This document shows positions 15,929 through 24,504 of a stretch of 64,000 nt of DNA, piece after piece. Each line of letters starts with the position of its first letter. The first letter of the stretch is position 1. The notes under the pieces are model-generated. The model ran no database searches and was not told where the DNA came from. It worked only from the letters and a program-made list of their open reading frames with translations. The position numbers were made by a program, and so were the translations under genes. This DNA comes from Humitalea sp050632385 (GTDB lineage: Bacteria > Pseudomonadota > Alphaproteobacteria > Acetobacterales > Acetobacteraceae). Location of the stretch: NCBI RefSeq assembly GCF_050632385.1, contig NZ_CP192599.1, positions 3,472,001-3,536,000 of the forward strand. The letters run 5' to 3'.

Positions 15929-16225
15929 TCAGCCCTGCTTCGCGGCGACGAGTTCCTCGACGCGCGTGGCCAGGTTCTTCATCACGAAGTAGCGGTCGGG
16001 CGGGGCCTCGCCGGCATTCACTTCCTGCGTCCACTTCTCGACCGGAACCTTGATGCCGAAGGCTTTGTCGATCGCGAAGACGATGTCGAGGAAGTCGAGG
16101 CTGTCGATACCGAGATCGTTGATGACATGGCTGTCCGGCGTGATCTTGTCGCGCTGGACCTCGCTGTTCTCGGCGATGATATCGGCGATGCGGTCGAACG
16201 CGCCCGCGGATGACGAGGCGGACAT
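15929..16225 (-). CDS. acpXL: Specialised acyl carrier protein AcpXL
   Basis: 98 residues. The phosphopantetheine site is Ser42 in LGIDSLDFLDIVFAID. The C-terminal extension (FGIKVPVEKWTQEVN, then DRYFVMKNLATRVEEL) is the hallmark of AcpXL, the carrier for the 27-hydroxyoctacosanoate chain of rhizobial lipid A, and distinguishes it from housekeeping AcpP. The ATG at 16225 has CAGGAG before it; an upstream in-frame ATG at 16360 would add a non-conserved leader. It is the first gene of the six-gene operon and is divergent from tyrS with 183 bases between, where the operon promoter must lie. Confidence 0.95.
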   Translation of the reverse strand: MSASSSAGAFDRIADIIAENSEVQRDKITPDSHVINDLGIDSLDFLDIVFAIDKAFGIKVPVEKWTQEVNAGEAPPDRYFVMKNLATRVEELVAAKQG

Positions 16226-16408
16226 GGGCGGCTCCTGACAGGACGTCCCGGAAATATTCGGGCAATTATGGGAAGGGATAGCGGCGGTGTCTGCCCCGTT
16301 CCGGCTGGGAAGGCAAGCCGGTGGGCTGGCCACGCGTCCTTGGCCCAATCCTTGGCCCAATTGGGGCGGCGTGGTAGCGCGTCGCTCCGCCAGGCCAATC
16401 CGGACACC

Positions 16409-17623
16409 ATGTCAGACTTCATCAGCATCGCCCGCGAACGCGGTTTCCTGCACCAGATCACCGACGAGGCGGGGCTTTCCGCCCGGCTCGGCGCGCCGGG
16501 GGCCGCGGCCTACGTGGGGTTCGACTGCACGGCGGACAGCCTGCATGTCGGGCACCTGCTGTCGATCATGCTGCTGCGGCTGTTCCAGCGCTGCGGCCAC
16601 CGGCCGGTGGCGCTGCTGGGCGGCGGCACGACCAAGATCGGCGACCCGTCCGGGCGCGACGAGTCCCGGCAACTGCTGACCGATGCCGACATCGAGACCA
16701 ATAAGATCGGCATCCGCCGCACCTTCGATGCCTTCCTGGATTTCCAGGGCGGCGCGCTCATGCTCGACAACGCCGTCTGGCTCGACCAACTGGCTTACAT
16801 CCCCTTCCTGCGGGATTTTGGGCGGCATTTCTCGGTCAACCGCATGTTGACCATGGATAGCGTGAAGCTGCGGCTGGACCGCGACCAGCCGCTCAGCTTC
16901 CTCGAATTCAACTACATGCTGCTGCAGTCCTACGACTTCCTGGAACTGCGGCGGCGCCATGGCGTCGTGCTGCAGATGGGCGGCAGCGACCAGTGGGGCA
17001 ATATCGTGATGGGGGTGGAGCTCTGCCGCCGCGTCGATGCGGCCGAGAGCTTCGGGCTGACCACGCCGCTGCTGACCACCGCCTCCGGCACCAAGATGGG
17101 CAAGACCGCGGCGGGGGCCGTCTGGCTCAACCCCGACCGGCTGCCGCCCTACGGCTACTGGCAGTTCTGGCGGAATACCGAGGACGCGGACGTCGCCCGT
17201 TTCCTGGCCCTGTTCACCGACCTGCCGATGGACGAGGTCCGCCGACTCGGCGCCCTGGCCGGGGCGGAGATCAACGAGGCCAAGAAGATCCTGGCGACCG
17301 AGGCGACCGCGCTGCTGCACGGCCGCGCCGCCGCCGAGGCCGCCGCCGCCACCGCGGCCCAGGTCTTCGAAGCCGGTGAGGCGGCGGACACCCTGCCGAC
17401 CATCACCGCCGCCCTGCCCGCCCCGGTGCTGGACCTGCTGACCCAGGCCGGTCTGGTCGCCAGCAAGGCCGAGGCACGCCGCATGATCCGCCAGGCCGGT
17501 ATCCGCCTGAACGACGCCGCCGTGACGGATGAGACGACGCAGGTGACGCCCGCGGACCTGCGCGACGGGGCGGCCAAGCTGTCGGCCGGGCGCAAGCGCC
17601 ATGTGCTGGTGCGCGCCGGCTGA
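16409..17623 (+). CDS. tyrS: Tyrosyl-tRNA synthetase
   Basis: 404 residues, class Ic. The HIGH-type motif is HVGH (46-49), preceded by GFDCTADSLHVGH. The second signature is GTKMGKT (KMSKS equivalent). The C-terminal S4 RNA-binding domain reads SKAEARRMIRQAGIRLNDAA. It charges tRNA-Tyr in the cytosol. The ATG at 16409 begins the conserved MSDFISIARERGFLHQ; an in-frame ATG at 16268 would add 47 unconserved residues. Single-gene transcription unit, divergent from acpXL. Confidence 0.96.
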   Translation: MSDFISIARERGFLHQITDEAGLSARLGAPGAAAYVGFDCTADSLHVGHLLSIMLLRLFQRCGHRPVALLGGGTTKIGDPSGRDESRQLLTDADIETNKIGIRRTFDAFLDFQGGALMLDNAVWLDQLAYIPFLRDFGRHFSVNRMLTMDSVKLRLDRDQPLSFLEFNYMLLQSYDFLELRRRHGVVLQMGGSDQWGNIVMGVELCRRVDAAESFGLTTPLLTTASGTKMGKTAAGAVWLNPDRLPPYGYWQFWRNTEDADVARFLALFTDLPMDEVRRLGALAGAEINEAKKILATEATALLHGRAAAEAAAATAAQVFEAGEAADTLPTITAALPAPVLDLLTQAGLVASKAEARRMIRQAGIRLNDAAVTDETTQVTPADLRDGAAKLSAGRKRHVLVRAG

Positions 17624-17630
17624 GGCAGCA

Positions 17631-19322
17631 CTACGCCGGCACCAGTGCCGCGGCTCCGATCGGCTGGAACCGCATCTCGCAGGACAGCCCGGCGCGGCAG
17701 AACCGCAGCGTCACCTCCGCCCCGGCGCCGAGGTCGTGCTCCAGCGCGCGCTCCAGCAGGCGCAGCCCGAATCCGGGCCGCCTGGGTGGGCCATCCAATA
17801 TGGGCCCGCCGCGTTCCAGCCAGGACAGGCGGATGCCGTCCGCCTCCGGGAGGTGGTCCCAGCACAGCGTGACCCGCCCCTCCGGCACCGACAGCGCGCC
17901 GTGGCGGCGCGCGTTGGTGCCGAGTTCATGCAGCGCCATGACCAGGGCCTGCGCCTGGCCTGGCCGCACGGTGACGGCCGGAACCCCGTCGATGGCGATC
18001 TGCCCGCGGGCGCGGAAGGGTTGCAGCGCCGCCGCCGCCACATCGGCCAGGTCGGCGCCCTGGAAGCCCTCGGCGATCTGCAGGTCGTGGCTGCGCGCCA
18101 GCGCCATCAGGCGCCCCGAGAACACGTCGGAAAAGCGGCCAAGATCGCCTTCGGCGCCGCGCAGGCTCTGCGCCGCCAGGGACTGCACGGTGGCGAAGGT
18201 GTTCTTCACGCGGTGGTTCAATTCGCGCATCAACGCCGCACTTTCCGCCTCGGCCCGCAGCCGGTCGGTCATGTCGACCACGGTGATGGACAGCCCCGCC
18301 GGGTAGGGCGACATCAGGCCGATCGGGCGTATCCCGACAAACCAATGGCGCGACGGGGCGCCTGGCAGCAGGCCCGGGATTTCCAGCGTTCGGCCGGCCA
18401 CAGGCTCCGGCCGCGACCCCGAGACCAGGTCGCCCCCCTGCCCGCCGAGCGCGCGGCGCAGGACCGGCAGCAGGCCACGCGCCGCGGGGGGCGTCGCTTC
18501 GGCGATGCTGCGGCCGGTCAACCCGCCGGGATCGCCCAGCATCGCGGCCAGCGCCGGATTGGCCGCGATGAAGACCAGGTTGCGGTCGAGCAAGCCCATG
18601 CCGATCGGCGCGTCGTTCCGCGCCAGGTCCAGCGCCGTCGCCGCCTGCTGCAACGGGCCGCTGCCGGCCCGCCAGGCCCGCTGCCGGATCGCGGCCGCCC
18701 CAAACAGCGCGGCCAGTGCCATGGCCAGCGCCATCAGGGCCAGGTCGATCCGGTCCCCCTGGTGTTCGATCGTCGCCCGTTCGGCAGCCTCGCACTGCGC
18801 CGCCAACCCGGCCAGTTCGTCGGCGGCGAGCCTTGCCGCATGGATATTCGCCCGGCCTTGCGCGACGACAAGACGACCCCGCGCCGCCGGATCACCGCCG
18901 CCGGGACGGGCCAGGTCGTCGCGGCGCGATTGCGCCAGGGCCACCATCGCGCCGACCTGCGGCCGCAGCATCGGTTCGGCGGCCGCGCGCGCGGCCAACC
19001 GGTCCAGCGCATCGGCCAGCAGGGCCTGCGTCGTCTTGACCTCGGCCGCATGCGTCGCGGCATCCGGGTCGGGGATCGCCTGCTCAAGCGTCGCCTGGCG
19101 CAGCAGGCGCACCACCATGTCGGCATCGTCGGCCGTGCCGCGCAGCGCGTGCAGCCGCTGGACGGCGCTGTCCCGTTCGCGTGCGGCCGGCACACCGACC
19201 AGCGCCGCGACCAGGATCGCCGCGCCGGCAAAGGCGACAAGCGCCAGGCTGGTCCGGCCGCTGCGGCCCGGTACCGTGAACATGGATGTGGCGGGCGTCT
19301 TCTGTGCGGAATCGCGCGGCAT
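17631..19322 (-). CDS. HWE-family sensor histidine kinase
   Basis: 563 residues. Two membrane helices (about 26-48 and 190-212) bracket a periplasmic domain rich in charged helices. A PAS domain follows at about 225-340 (NDAPIGMGLLDRNLVFIAAN). The kinase core has the HWE signatures: phosphoacceptor ELNHRVKNTFATVQSLA, HELGTNARRHGALS in place of a classic N-box, and SWLERGGP (W-x-E). HWE kinases often feed general stress or light responses in alphaproteobacteria. No cognate response regulator is in the window. An internal ATG at 19283 (MFTVPGRSG) is an alternative start. It converges with tyrS. Confidence 0.9.
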   Translation of the reverse strand: MPRDSAQKTPATSMFTVPGRSGRTSLALVAFAGAAILVAALVGVPAARERDSAVQRLHALRGTADDADMVVRLLRQATLEQAIPDPDAATHAAEVKTTQALLADALDRLAARAAAEPMLRPQVGAMVALAQSRRDDLARPGGGDPAARGRLVVAQGRANIHAARLAADELAGLAAQCEAAERATIEHQGDRIDLALMALAMALAALFGAAAIRQRAWRAGSGPLQQAATALDLARNDAPIGMGLLDRNLVFIAANPALAAMLGDPGGLTGRSIAEATPPAARGLLPVLRRALGGQGGDLVSGSRPEPVAGRTLEIPGLLPGAPSRHWFVGIRPIGLMSPYPAGLSITVVDMTDRLRAEAESAALMRELNHRVKNTFATVQSLAAQSLRGAEGDLGRFSDVFSGRLMALARSHDLQIAEGFQGADLADVAAAALQPFRARGQIAIDGVPAVTVRPGQAQALVMALHELGTNARRHGALSVPEGRVTLCWDHLPEADGIRLSWLERGGPILDGPPRRPGFGLRLLERALEHDLGAGAEVTLRFCRAGLSCEMRFQPIGAAALVPA

Positions 19323-19590
19323 AAACGAATGAGACTCCGCCCAGGGGCATCCTTCAACCCTGGGTATCCGGACGACGACGCAGCATACAAGCGATGGTTG
19401 CTATATTTCCCCACCCATCCGGAACGACCCGATTACTTTTTGCAACGCTGGAAAACATTGCAGCGCGTGGCCGCAAGGCCCGCCTGGAATGTCGTGACCG
19501 GTCCCTCATGACGCGATGCGGCCAGCGGATGTGCCCGAGGTGGCGGACGGGCGGCGTGCCGACCCGGGACCAAATGCCCGGACGGGCGGG

Positions 19591-19938
19591 TCAGGCCGCG
19601 GGCGGCACGCCGGCCGCCCAGCCGGCGAGTTCCGCCAGCACCTGACGGGCCTCCCCCCCGATTCGGCCCAGGATGTCGCGGGGCGGTGTCTGCTCCCGCG
19701 GGTCCATCGCCAGGCGCGCATCGGCGGCCAGGCGCATGGCGCCGATGGCGCCGGCGGCGCCCGCCAGGGCGTGGGCGCTGCGCCGGTATTCCTCAAGATC
19801 CCCAGCCGTCGCGTAGTCGACCATCTGCGCCACCAACCGCGCGAGGTCGATTTCGAAGGTATGGACGATCCGCACGAAATCCGCCGGCGGCAGGTCGCGG
19901 GCAAGGGGTCCGATGGTGTCCGGGTCAAGTGCGGTCAT
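19591..19938 (-). CDS. Histidine phosphotransfer (Hpt) domain protein
   Basis: 115 residues, one Hpt four-helix bundle. The phosphorylatable histidine lies in YRRSAHALAGAAGAIGA, which matches the Hpt consensus AHxLKGxAxxxGA. Hpt proteins relay phosphate between hybrid kinases and response regulators. It is on the same strand as the HWE kinase but 268 bases upstream of it, so shared function is possible but not shown. I used the ATG at 19938 (MTALDPDTIG). Confidence 0.85.
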   Translation of the reverse strand: MTALDPDTIGPLARDLPPADFVRIVHTFEIDLARLVAQMVDYATAGDLEEYRRSAHALAGAAGAIGAMRLAADARLAMDPREQTPPRDILGRIGGEARQVLAELAGWAAGVPPAA

Positions 19939-20090
19939 GTGCCGCCACACTCGCCTGTCCGGCCCCGGCAATCAAGGCGACCCAACCTGCGGTTGCCATC
20001 CTGCTTGCCGGCCTGGTTGCCGGTTCGGCCGCAGGTATCTCGCGGCTGTCATGCGGGGTGGGGTTACCGCCGGGCGGTCTTCGCCCTTAT

Positions 20091-22010
20091 TTGAACGTAA
20101 CACCGATCCGGACCGTCCTTTTGCCGCCAGCACCCCAGGCCCCGCGCGGGCAACTTGCCACCCTCCTGTCGCTTGCCCCCTATCTTTGGCCCGCCAACGA
20201 GCCGGGGCTGCGCGCCCGCGTGGTCATCGCGGTCGGACTGCTGGTCGCGGCCAAGGGTGCCAATGTGCTGGTGCCTATCGCCTACGCGCGCGCGGTCGAT
20301 GCGCTGACCCCGCATGTCGGGGCCAGCGCCGGGGTCGCCGCCGTCGCCGTCGTGCCGGTCGCGCTGATTATCGGCTACGGGCTGTTGCGGCTGCTGTCCT
20401 CGGCGTTCCAGGAGTTGCGGAACGTCGTCTTCGTCCGCGTGCAGGCGCGCGCGACACGGGTGATCGCGCTGGAGGTCTTCCGCCACCTGCATGCTCTGTC
20501 ACTGCGCTACCACCTGGATCGGCAGACCGGCGGGCTGTCGCGGGTGATCGAACGCGGCACGCGCGGCATCAACTTCGTGCTGAACTTCCTGATCTTCTCG
20601 ATCGTGCCGACCCTGCTGGAGATCCTGCTGGTCGCGGCGATCCTGTGGAAGATGTTCGACTGGCGCTTCGCCCTGCTCACCCTCGGCACCATCGGCGTCT
20701 ACATCGCCTTCACCCTGATGTTCACCGACTGGCGGCTGCAGTTCCGCCGCCGGATGAATGACACCGACCAGGAGGCCAATACCAAGGCGGTGGACAGCCT
20801 GCTCAACTTCGAGACGGTGAAGTATTTCAACAACGAGGCGCATGAGGCGCGGCGCTACGACTCCTCGCTCGCGCGCTACGAGACCGCCTATTCGCATTCC
20901 GAGCAGACGCTGAACGTGCTGAACATGGGCCAGGCGGCGATCATCGCGGTCGGGCTGACCGCCGTGATGCTGCTGGCGGGGCAAGGGGTCGCGACCGGCG
21001 AGCTGACGGTCGGCGACTTCGTGCTGGTGAATACCTATCTCATCCAGCTCTACCTGCCGCTGAACTTCCTGGGCTTCGTCTACCGCGAAATGAAGCAGGG
21101 GCTCGTGGACATGGAGGAGATGTTCACCCTGCTGCGCACCGAGCGGGAGGTCGCGGACCGGCCGGGTGCCGCCCCCCTGGCCGTGGGGCCGGGCGAGGTC
21201 GTGTTCGACGACGTCCACTTCGGCTACCGCCCGGACCATCCGATCCTCAAGGGCGTGTCCTTCACCGTGCCCGCGGGCCGCACCCTGGCCATCGTCGGGC
21301 CGACCGGGGCGGGCAAGTCCACCATCAGCCGCCTGTTGTTCCGCTTCTACGACGTCGGTTCGGGCGCGGTGCTGATCGATGGGCAGGATGTGAAGGCGGT
21401 GACGCAGGACAGCGTGCGATCGGCGATCGGCGTGGTGCCGCAGGACACCGTGCTGTTCAACGACACCATCCGCTACAACATCGCCTATGGCCGCCCGGAT
21501 GCGAGCGATGAGGAGGTCGAGGAAGCCGCCCGCCTGGCCCAGGTGCATGACTTCGTGAGCCGGATGCCCGATGGCTACAAGACCAGGGTCGGCGAGCGCG
21601 GGCTGAAACTGTCCGGCGGCGAGAAGCAACGGGTCGCCATCGCCCGCACCATCCTGAAGAACCCCCGCGTCCTGATCCTGGACGAGGCGACCAGCGCGCT
21701 GGACACCCGCACCGAACAGGACATCCAGGCCGCGCTGCGCAGCGTCGCCACGGGGCGCACCACGCTGGTCATCGCCCACCGCCTGTCGACGGTGGTGGAG
21801 GCCGATGAGATCATCGTGCTGTCCGAAGGACGCATCGCCGAACGCGGCAAGCATGGCGCGCTGATCGCCGCCGGCGGGCTCTACGCGCAGATGTGGGCCC
21901 GGCAGTCCGAAGCCGTGGCGGCGGCCGAGGCAGCGGCGGCGGCACAGGCCGCGGCCGACCTGGACCTGTCCCGGGCCGCCCGCCCCGGCGAATTGCCGCA
22001 GCCCGCCTGA
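20091..22010 (+). CDS. Atm1-type ABC exporter (half-transporter)
   Basis: About 639 residues. The membrane domain (about 40-340) has six helices and the Atm1-family stretch LLNFETVKYFNNEAHE. The ATPase domain has Walker A GPTGAGKST, signature LSGGEKQR and Walker B RVLILDEATSALD. Bacterial Atm1 homologues export glutathione-metal or persulfide conjugates and give metal tolerance. The start is uncertain: the frame is open far upstream with no ATG near the conserved region. TTG at 20091, TTG at 20121 and GTG at 20058 are candidates and none has a good ribosome site. The C-terminus has an alanine-rich tail. Confidence 0.92.
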   Translation: MNVTPIRTVLLPPAPQAPRGQLATLLSLAPYLWPANEPGLRARVVIAVGLLVAAKGANVLVPIAYARAVDALTPHVGASAGVAAVAVVPVALIIGYGLLRLLSSAFQELRNVVFVRVQARATRVIALEVFRHLHALSLRYHLDRQTGGLSRVIERGTRGINFVLNFLIFSIVPTLLEILLVAAILWKMFDWRFALLTLGTIGVYIAFTLMFTDWRLQFRRRMNDTDQEANTKAVDSLLNFETVKYFNNEAHEARRYDSSLARYETAYSHSEQTLNVLNMGQAAIIAVGLTAVMLLAGQGVATGELTVGDFVLVNTYLIQLYLPLNFLGFVYREMKQGLVDMEEMFTLLRTEREVADRPGAAPLAVGPGEVVFDDVHFGYRPDHPILKGVSFTVPAGRTLAIVGPTGAGKSTISRLLFRFYDVGSGAVLIDGQDVKAVTQDSVRSAIGVVPQDTVLFNDTIRYNIAYGRPDASDEEVEEAARLAQVHDFVSRMPDGYKTRVGERGLKLSGGEKQRVAIARTILKNPRVLILDEATSALDTRTEQDIQAALRSVATGRTTLVIAHRLSTVVEADEIIVLSEGRIAERGKHGALIAAGGLYAQMWARQSEAVAAAEAAAAAQAAADLDLSRAARPGELPQPA

Positions 22011-22090
22011 CAGTCTTGTAACATTCAAGGGGTTTCGGTGCCGCCACCGATTCCCCATCTCGGCCACCATATCAACGAAAGTCCGCAATC

Positions 22091-22354
22091 TTGACCCATG
22101 AAGACCCAGGCGAAGCCCTGCCGCAGGATTTGAGCCACGCAGGCTCGGTCGTGGACAAGGCGATCGAGTACATGCTGGAGCAGGACCTGCCGGCCATCAT
22201 CGTGGCGTCTGCGCTGCTCGGCGGGGCCCTGGGGCTGCTGCAGCGGTCGCTGGACGACCGGGCCGTGGCGCAGGTGCTGCGCCAGGCGCTGCATTCGGTG
22301 GAAAGCGGCGAGTTCCGCGTGGGGCAGCCGCCGCAGGACCAGCCGACCGGCTGA
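22091..22354 (+). CDS. Small hypothetical protein with one hydrophobic segment
   Basis: 87 residues from a TTG start. It has an acidic N-terminus, a possible membrane helix (PAIIVASALLGGALGLL, about 34-48), and a polar tail. It sits between the Atm1-type exporter and rpmB on the same strand. I recognise no family. Coding is supported by the open frame and the amphipathic layout, but the TTG start and short length keep this tentative. Confidence 0.5.
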   Translation: MTHEDPGEALPQDLSHAGSVVDKAIEYMLEQDLPAIIVASALLGGALGLLQRSLDDRAVAQVLRQALHSVESGEFRVGQPPQDQPTG

Positions 22355-22370
22355 GCCCCCGGCCGGGGGC
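22355..22370. terminator. Strong GC hairpin after the small gene
   Basis: GCCCCCGGCCGGGGGC is a perfect 16-base palindrome immediately after the stop codon at 22354. It could form a hairpin that ends or attenuates the upstream transcript before rpmB. No T-run follows, so intrinsic termination is weakly supported. Confidence 0.35.
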
Positions 22371-22469
22371 CCGAGGGTTGACTCCGGGCCGCCCTGCCGC
22401 CATACGCCGCCCTCGCTTAATGACCATTCCGCGTGGCTTGTCCGCGCCTTGAACCAACAGGACATCACC

Positions 22470-22772
22470 ATGGCTCGCCGCTGCGGCATCACCGGCAAGG
22501 GCGTTATGTCTGGCAACAATGTCAGCCACGCGAACAACAAGACCCGCCGGCGCTTCCTGCCGAACCTGCAGGAAGCCTCCTTCTTCTCCGACGTGCTCGG
22601 CACGCCGGTGAAGATGCGCCTGTCGACGAACGGCATCCGCACGGTGGAGCACAATGGCGGGCTTGATGCCTTCCTGATCACCACGCCGAACCGGAACCTG
22701 CCGATCGAGGCACAGGTCCTGAAGCGCCGCATCCTGCGCGCCAAGGTCAAGCGGGACGCCGCTGCCGCCTGA
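22470..22772 (+). CDS. rpmB: Ribosomal protein bL28
   Basis: 100 residues. It opens MARRCGITGKGVMSGNNVSHANN and continues KTRRRFLPNLQ, the typical alphaproteobacterial L28 sequence, with the later RTVEHNGGLDAFL. It is a large-subunit ribosomal protein. CAGGA precedes the ATG at 22470; an in-frame codon at 22449 would add seven residues not seen in L28. The gene is alone in its transcription unit apart from the downstream kinase-like gene 52 bases away. Confidence 0.97.
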   Translation: MARRCGITGKGVMSGNNVSHANNKTRRRFLPNLQEASFFSDVLGTPVKMRLSTNGIRTVEHNGGLDAFLITTPNRNLPIEAQVLKRRILRAKVKRDAAAA

Positions 22773-22824
22773 ATGACGGGCGCGTCTTAGCGCCTCGTTA
22801 ACCTTTCGGGTGCAGTGTTGGCGG

Positions 22825-23547
22825 ATGAGTTCCGTCGCCCTGATCTCCGTCTTTTCTGTTCTCGCTGCCGCCGGCGCCCTGTGCGCCGGCGCTTTGCGTT
22901 TGCGTGGCGCGAATCGCCGCGCATCACGCGAAGCCGCGCGGGCCGCGGCCTTGGCCCGCTGCCTCGCCCTGCTGTCCGATGCGATGCAGGCCCCGGCGCG
23001 GGGGCTGATGGCGACGCCCGACTCCGAACACGCCAGGCGTTTGCTCGACCTCGCCGACCAGGCGACGGACCTGCTGGCGGCCCATGCCGGCCCCCGCATC
23101 CTGCGGGAGGAAGACCTCGCCCTCGGCGCGCTGGTGCAGGAGGTCGTGGCGGCACTGGACGCCCCCGGGCGTCGCTGGCGCTTCGATCCGGGGCTGGAGG
23201 CGGTCACCCTGCGCGGCGACAACCGGGCGCTGCGGGCGGCCCTGCGCGCCGTGCTGCAACGGGCGCTGCGGGAAACCGCGGCGGATGACCGCATCGCCCT
23301 GCGGCTGATGCCCGCGCCCGACGTGGTCGCCCTGGTGGTGGAGGATGAGGGCGCCGGCCAGGCCGCCGCCGACCTGGACCCGGGTGGCGAGGCCACCGGG
23401 ACCCGCGGCCTCGTCCTTGGCCTTGCAACCGCGCGCGACCTGCTGCGCGCCCATGGCGGCGACCTGATGCTGGAGGCCGCGAGCGGCATCGGCGCCCGCG
23501 CCTGGCTGACCCTGCCGAACTGGCGCCTGGTGGCGGCCGCGGCCTAG
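22825..23547 (+). CDS. Degenerate histidine-kinase-like membrane protein
   Basis: 240 residues. One N-terminal membrane helix (VALISVFSVLAAAGALCAGAL) is followed by a DHp-like region and a HATPase-like domain. The position where kinases have SHEMRTP reads SDAMQAP, so the phosphoacceptor histidine is replaced by aspartate. The N-box lacks its asparagine (RAVLQRALRET). A G1-like VEDEGAG and a terminal GLATARDLLRAHGGDLML remain. It is therefore probably a pseudokinase or signalling scaffold, by inference. It overlaps the convergent phytase-like gene by 4 bases. The ATG at 22825 gives the membrane helix immediately. Confidence 0.7.
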   Translation: MSSVALISVFSVLAAAGALCAGALRLRGANRRASREAARAAALARCLALLSDAMQAPARGLMATPDSEHARRLLDLADQATDLLAAHAGPRILREEDLALGALVQEVVAALDAPGRRWRFDPGLEAVTLRGDNRALRAALRAVLQRALRETAADDRIALRLMPAPDVVALVVEDEGAGQAAADLDPGGEATGTRGLVLGLATARDLLRAHGGDLMLEAASGIGARAWLTLPNWRLVAAAA

Positions 23548-24503
23548 CGCCAGGCGAGCACCAGCAGCAGGCTGCGCTGGAGGACGTTCTGGTTGTCGTC
23601 CGACACCACCGCCACGCAATCCCGCCCACCGTGGCGAAAGGTGGCAACGCCCTCGAAATTGTCGCGCGGCACGGGGTCGGTGAAGCGCAGCACCTCCTGC
23701 CCCTCGATCACCGGGGCGGCCATGGCCGCGGGCGACACCCGCACCATGCGGGAGGTGAACCCCCCGAGCCAGGCAAAGGAGCGTTCCAGCACCAGCGCCC
23801 CACCATCGGGCAGGCCACAGGCATCGGTCGCGTCCAGTCCCGGCCCGGGGCGATAGGAGGTTCGTTGCCACCCCCCGCCGACACCGCGCAGCCAGGCGGC
23901 GCGGCGGTCCGGGGCCCCGGCATCCCGCAGCGCCTCGGCGATCGCGAACCAACGGCCATCGGCCAGCACCGTCAGGCTTTCCAAGCCACCATTGCGCGGC
24001 GCCAGCTCCAGCCCCGGTGGCGGGTCGACGAAAGCGCCGGGCAGGTCGAATCCGTCATAAATCCGGATACGGTGCCAGCGTTCGAAACCCACGAGCCAAC
24101 GCCCATCCGGCAAGCGCGCGAGCGATTCGGCATCGCGCTGATAGTTGCTGGACATCGGCAGGCCCGCGCCATCCAGCAGCGGGCCGTGGCGGACCTCCTC
24201 CAACCCCAGCGGCGCCCCGCCCGCGGCCAGGGCCAAGCGGGCCTGCAACCAGTGGCCGGTGTCGCTGATCGCCGTCAGCGCCAGATCGTCGCCGATATGC
24301 AGCCCGGACAGCCCGCCGAAACCCAGGGGGGTGTCGTCGATCTCAAGCCCGCCCAGCGCCTCCAAGGGGCTGTCGGGTGGCGTCGCGAAGGGGGGCAGCG
24401 GGGTGGCAATCGGCCCGCCCCGGGCCGTGGTGCGACAGCCCGCCAGCCCGGCAAGCGCCGCGCCCAAAACCCCGCGGCGGGGCCATGCCCCGCCGGCGGC
24501 CAT
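23544..24503 (-). CDS. Phytase-like esterase domain lipoprotein
   Basis: 319 residues. The N-terminus WPRRGVLGAALAGLAGC has a twin-arginine start and ends in a lipobox cysteine, so export and lipid anchoring are likely. The body has repeated short beta-propeller-like segments: GFGGLSGLHIGDDLALTAISD, then RDAESLARLPDGRWLVGFE, NGGLESLTVLADGRWFAIAE and DNFEGVATFRHGG. This matches the esterase-like activity of phytase family. The substrate is unknown. It begins 1 base upstream of where cobT ends, on the same strand, so it may be the last gene of the cob transcript. Confidence 0.82.
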   Translation of the reverse strand: MAAGGAWPRRGVLGAALAGLAGCRTTARGGPIATPLPPFATPPDSPLEALGGLEIDDTPLGFGGLSGLHIGDDLALTAISDTGHWLQARLALAAGGAPLGLEEVRHGPLLDGAGLPMSSNYQRDAESLARLPDGRWLVGFERWHRIRIYDGFDLPGAFVDPPPGLELAPRNGGLESLTVLADGRWFAIAEALRDAGAPDRRAAWLRGVGGGWQRTSYRPGPGLDATDACGLPDGGALVLERSFAWLGGFTSRMVRVSPAAMAAPVIEGQEVLRFTDPVPRDNFEGVATFRHGGRDCVAVVSDDNQNVLQRSLLLVLAWR

Positions 24504-24504
24504 G

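Noticed and set aside
16250..16265. Inverted repeat CCCGGAAATATTCGGG between acpXL and tyrS
   Set aside because: Only 6 of 8 pairs match and no regulator points to it.
19323..19590. EcfG-type promoter near the HWE kinase
   Set aside because: A GGAAC is present but no CGTT at the required spacing.
22378..22406. Promoter TTGACT before rpmB
   Set aside because: No convincing -10 element at 16-18 bases.
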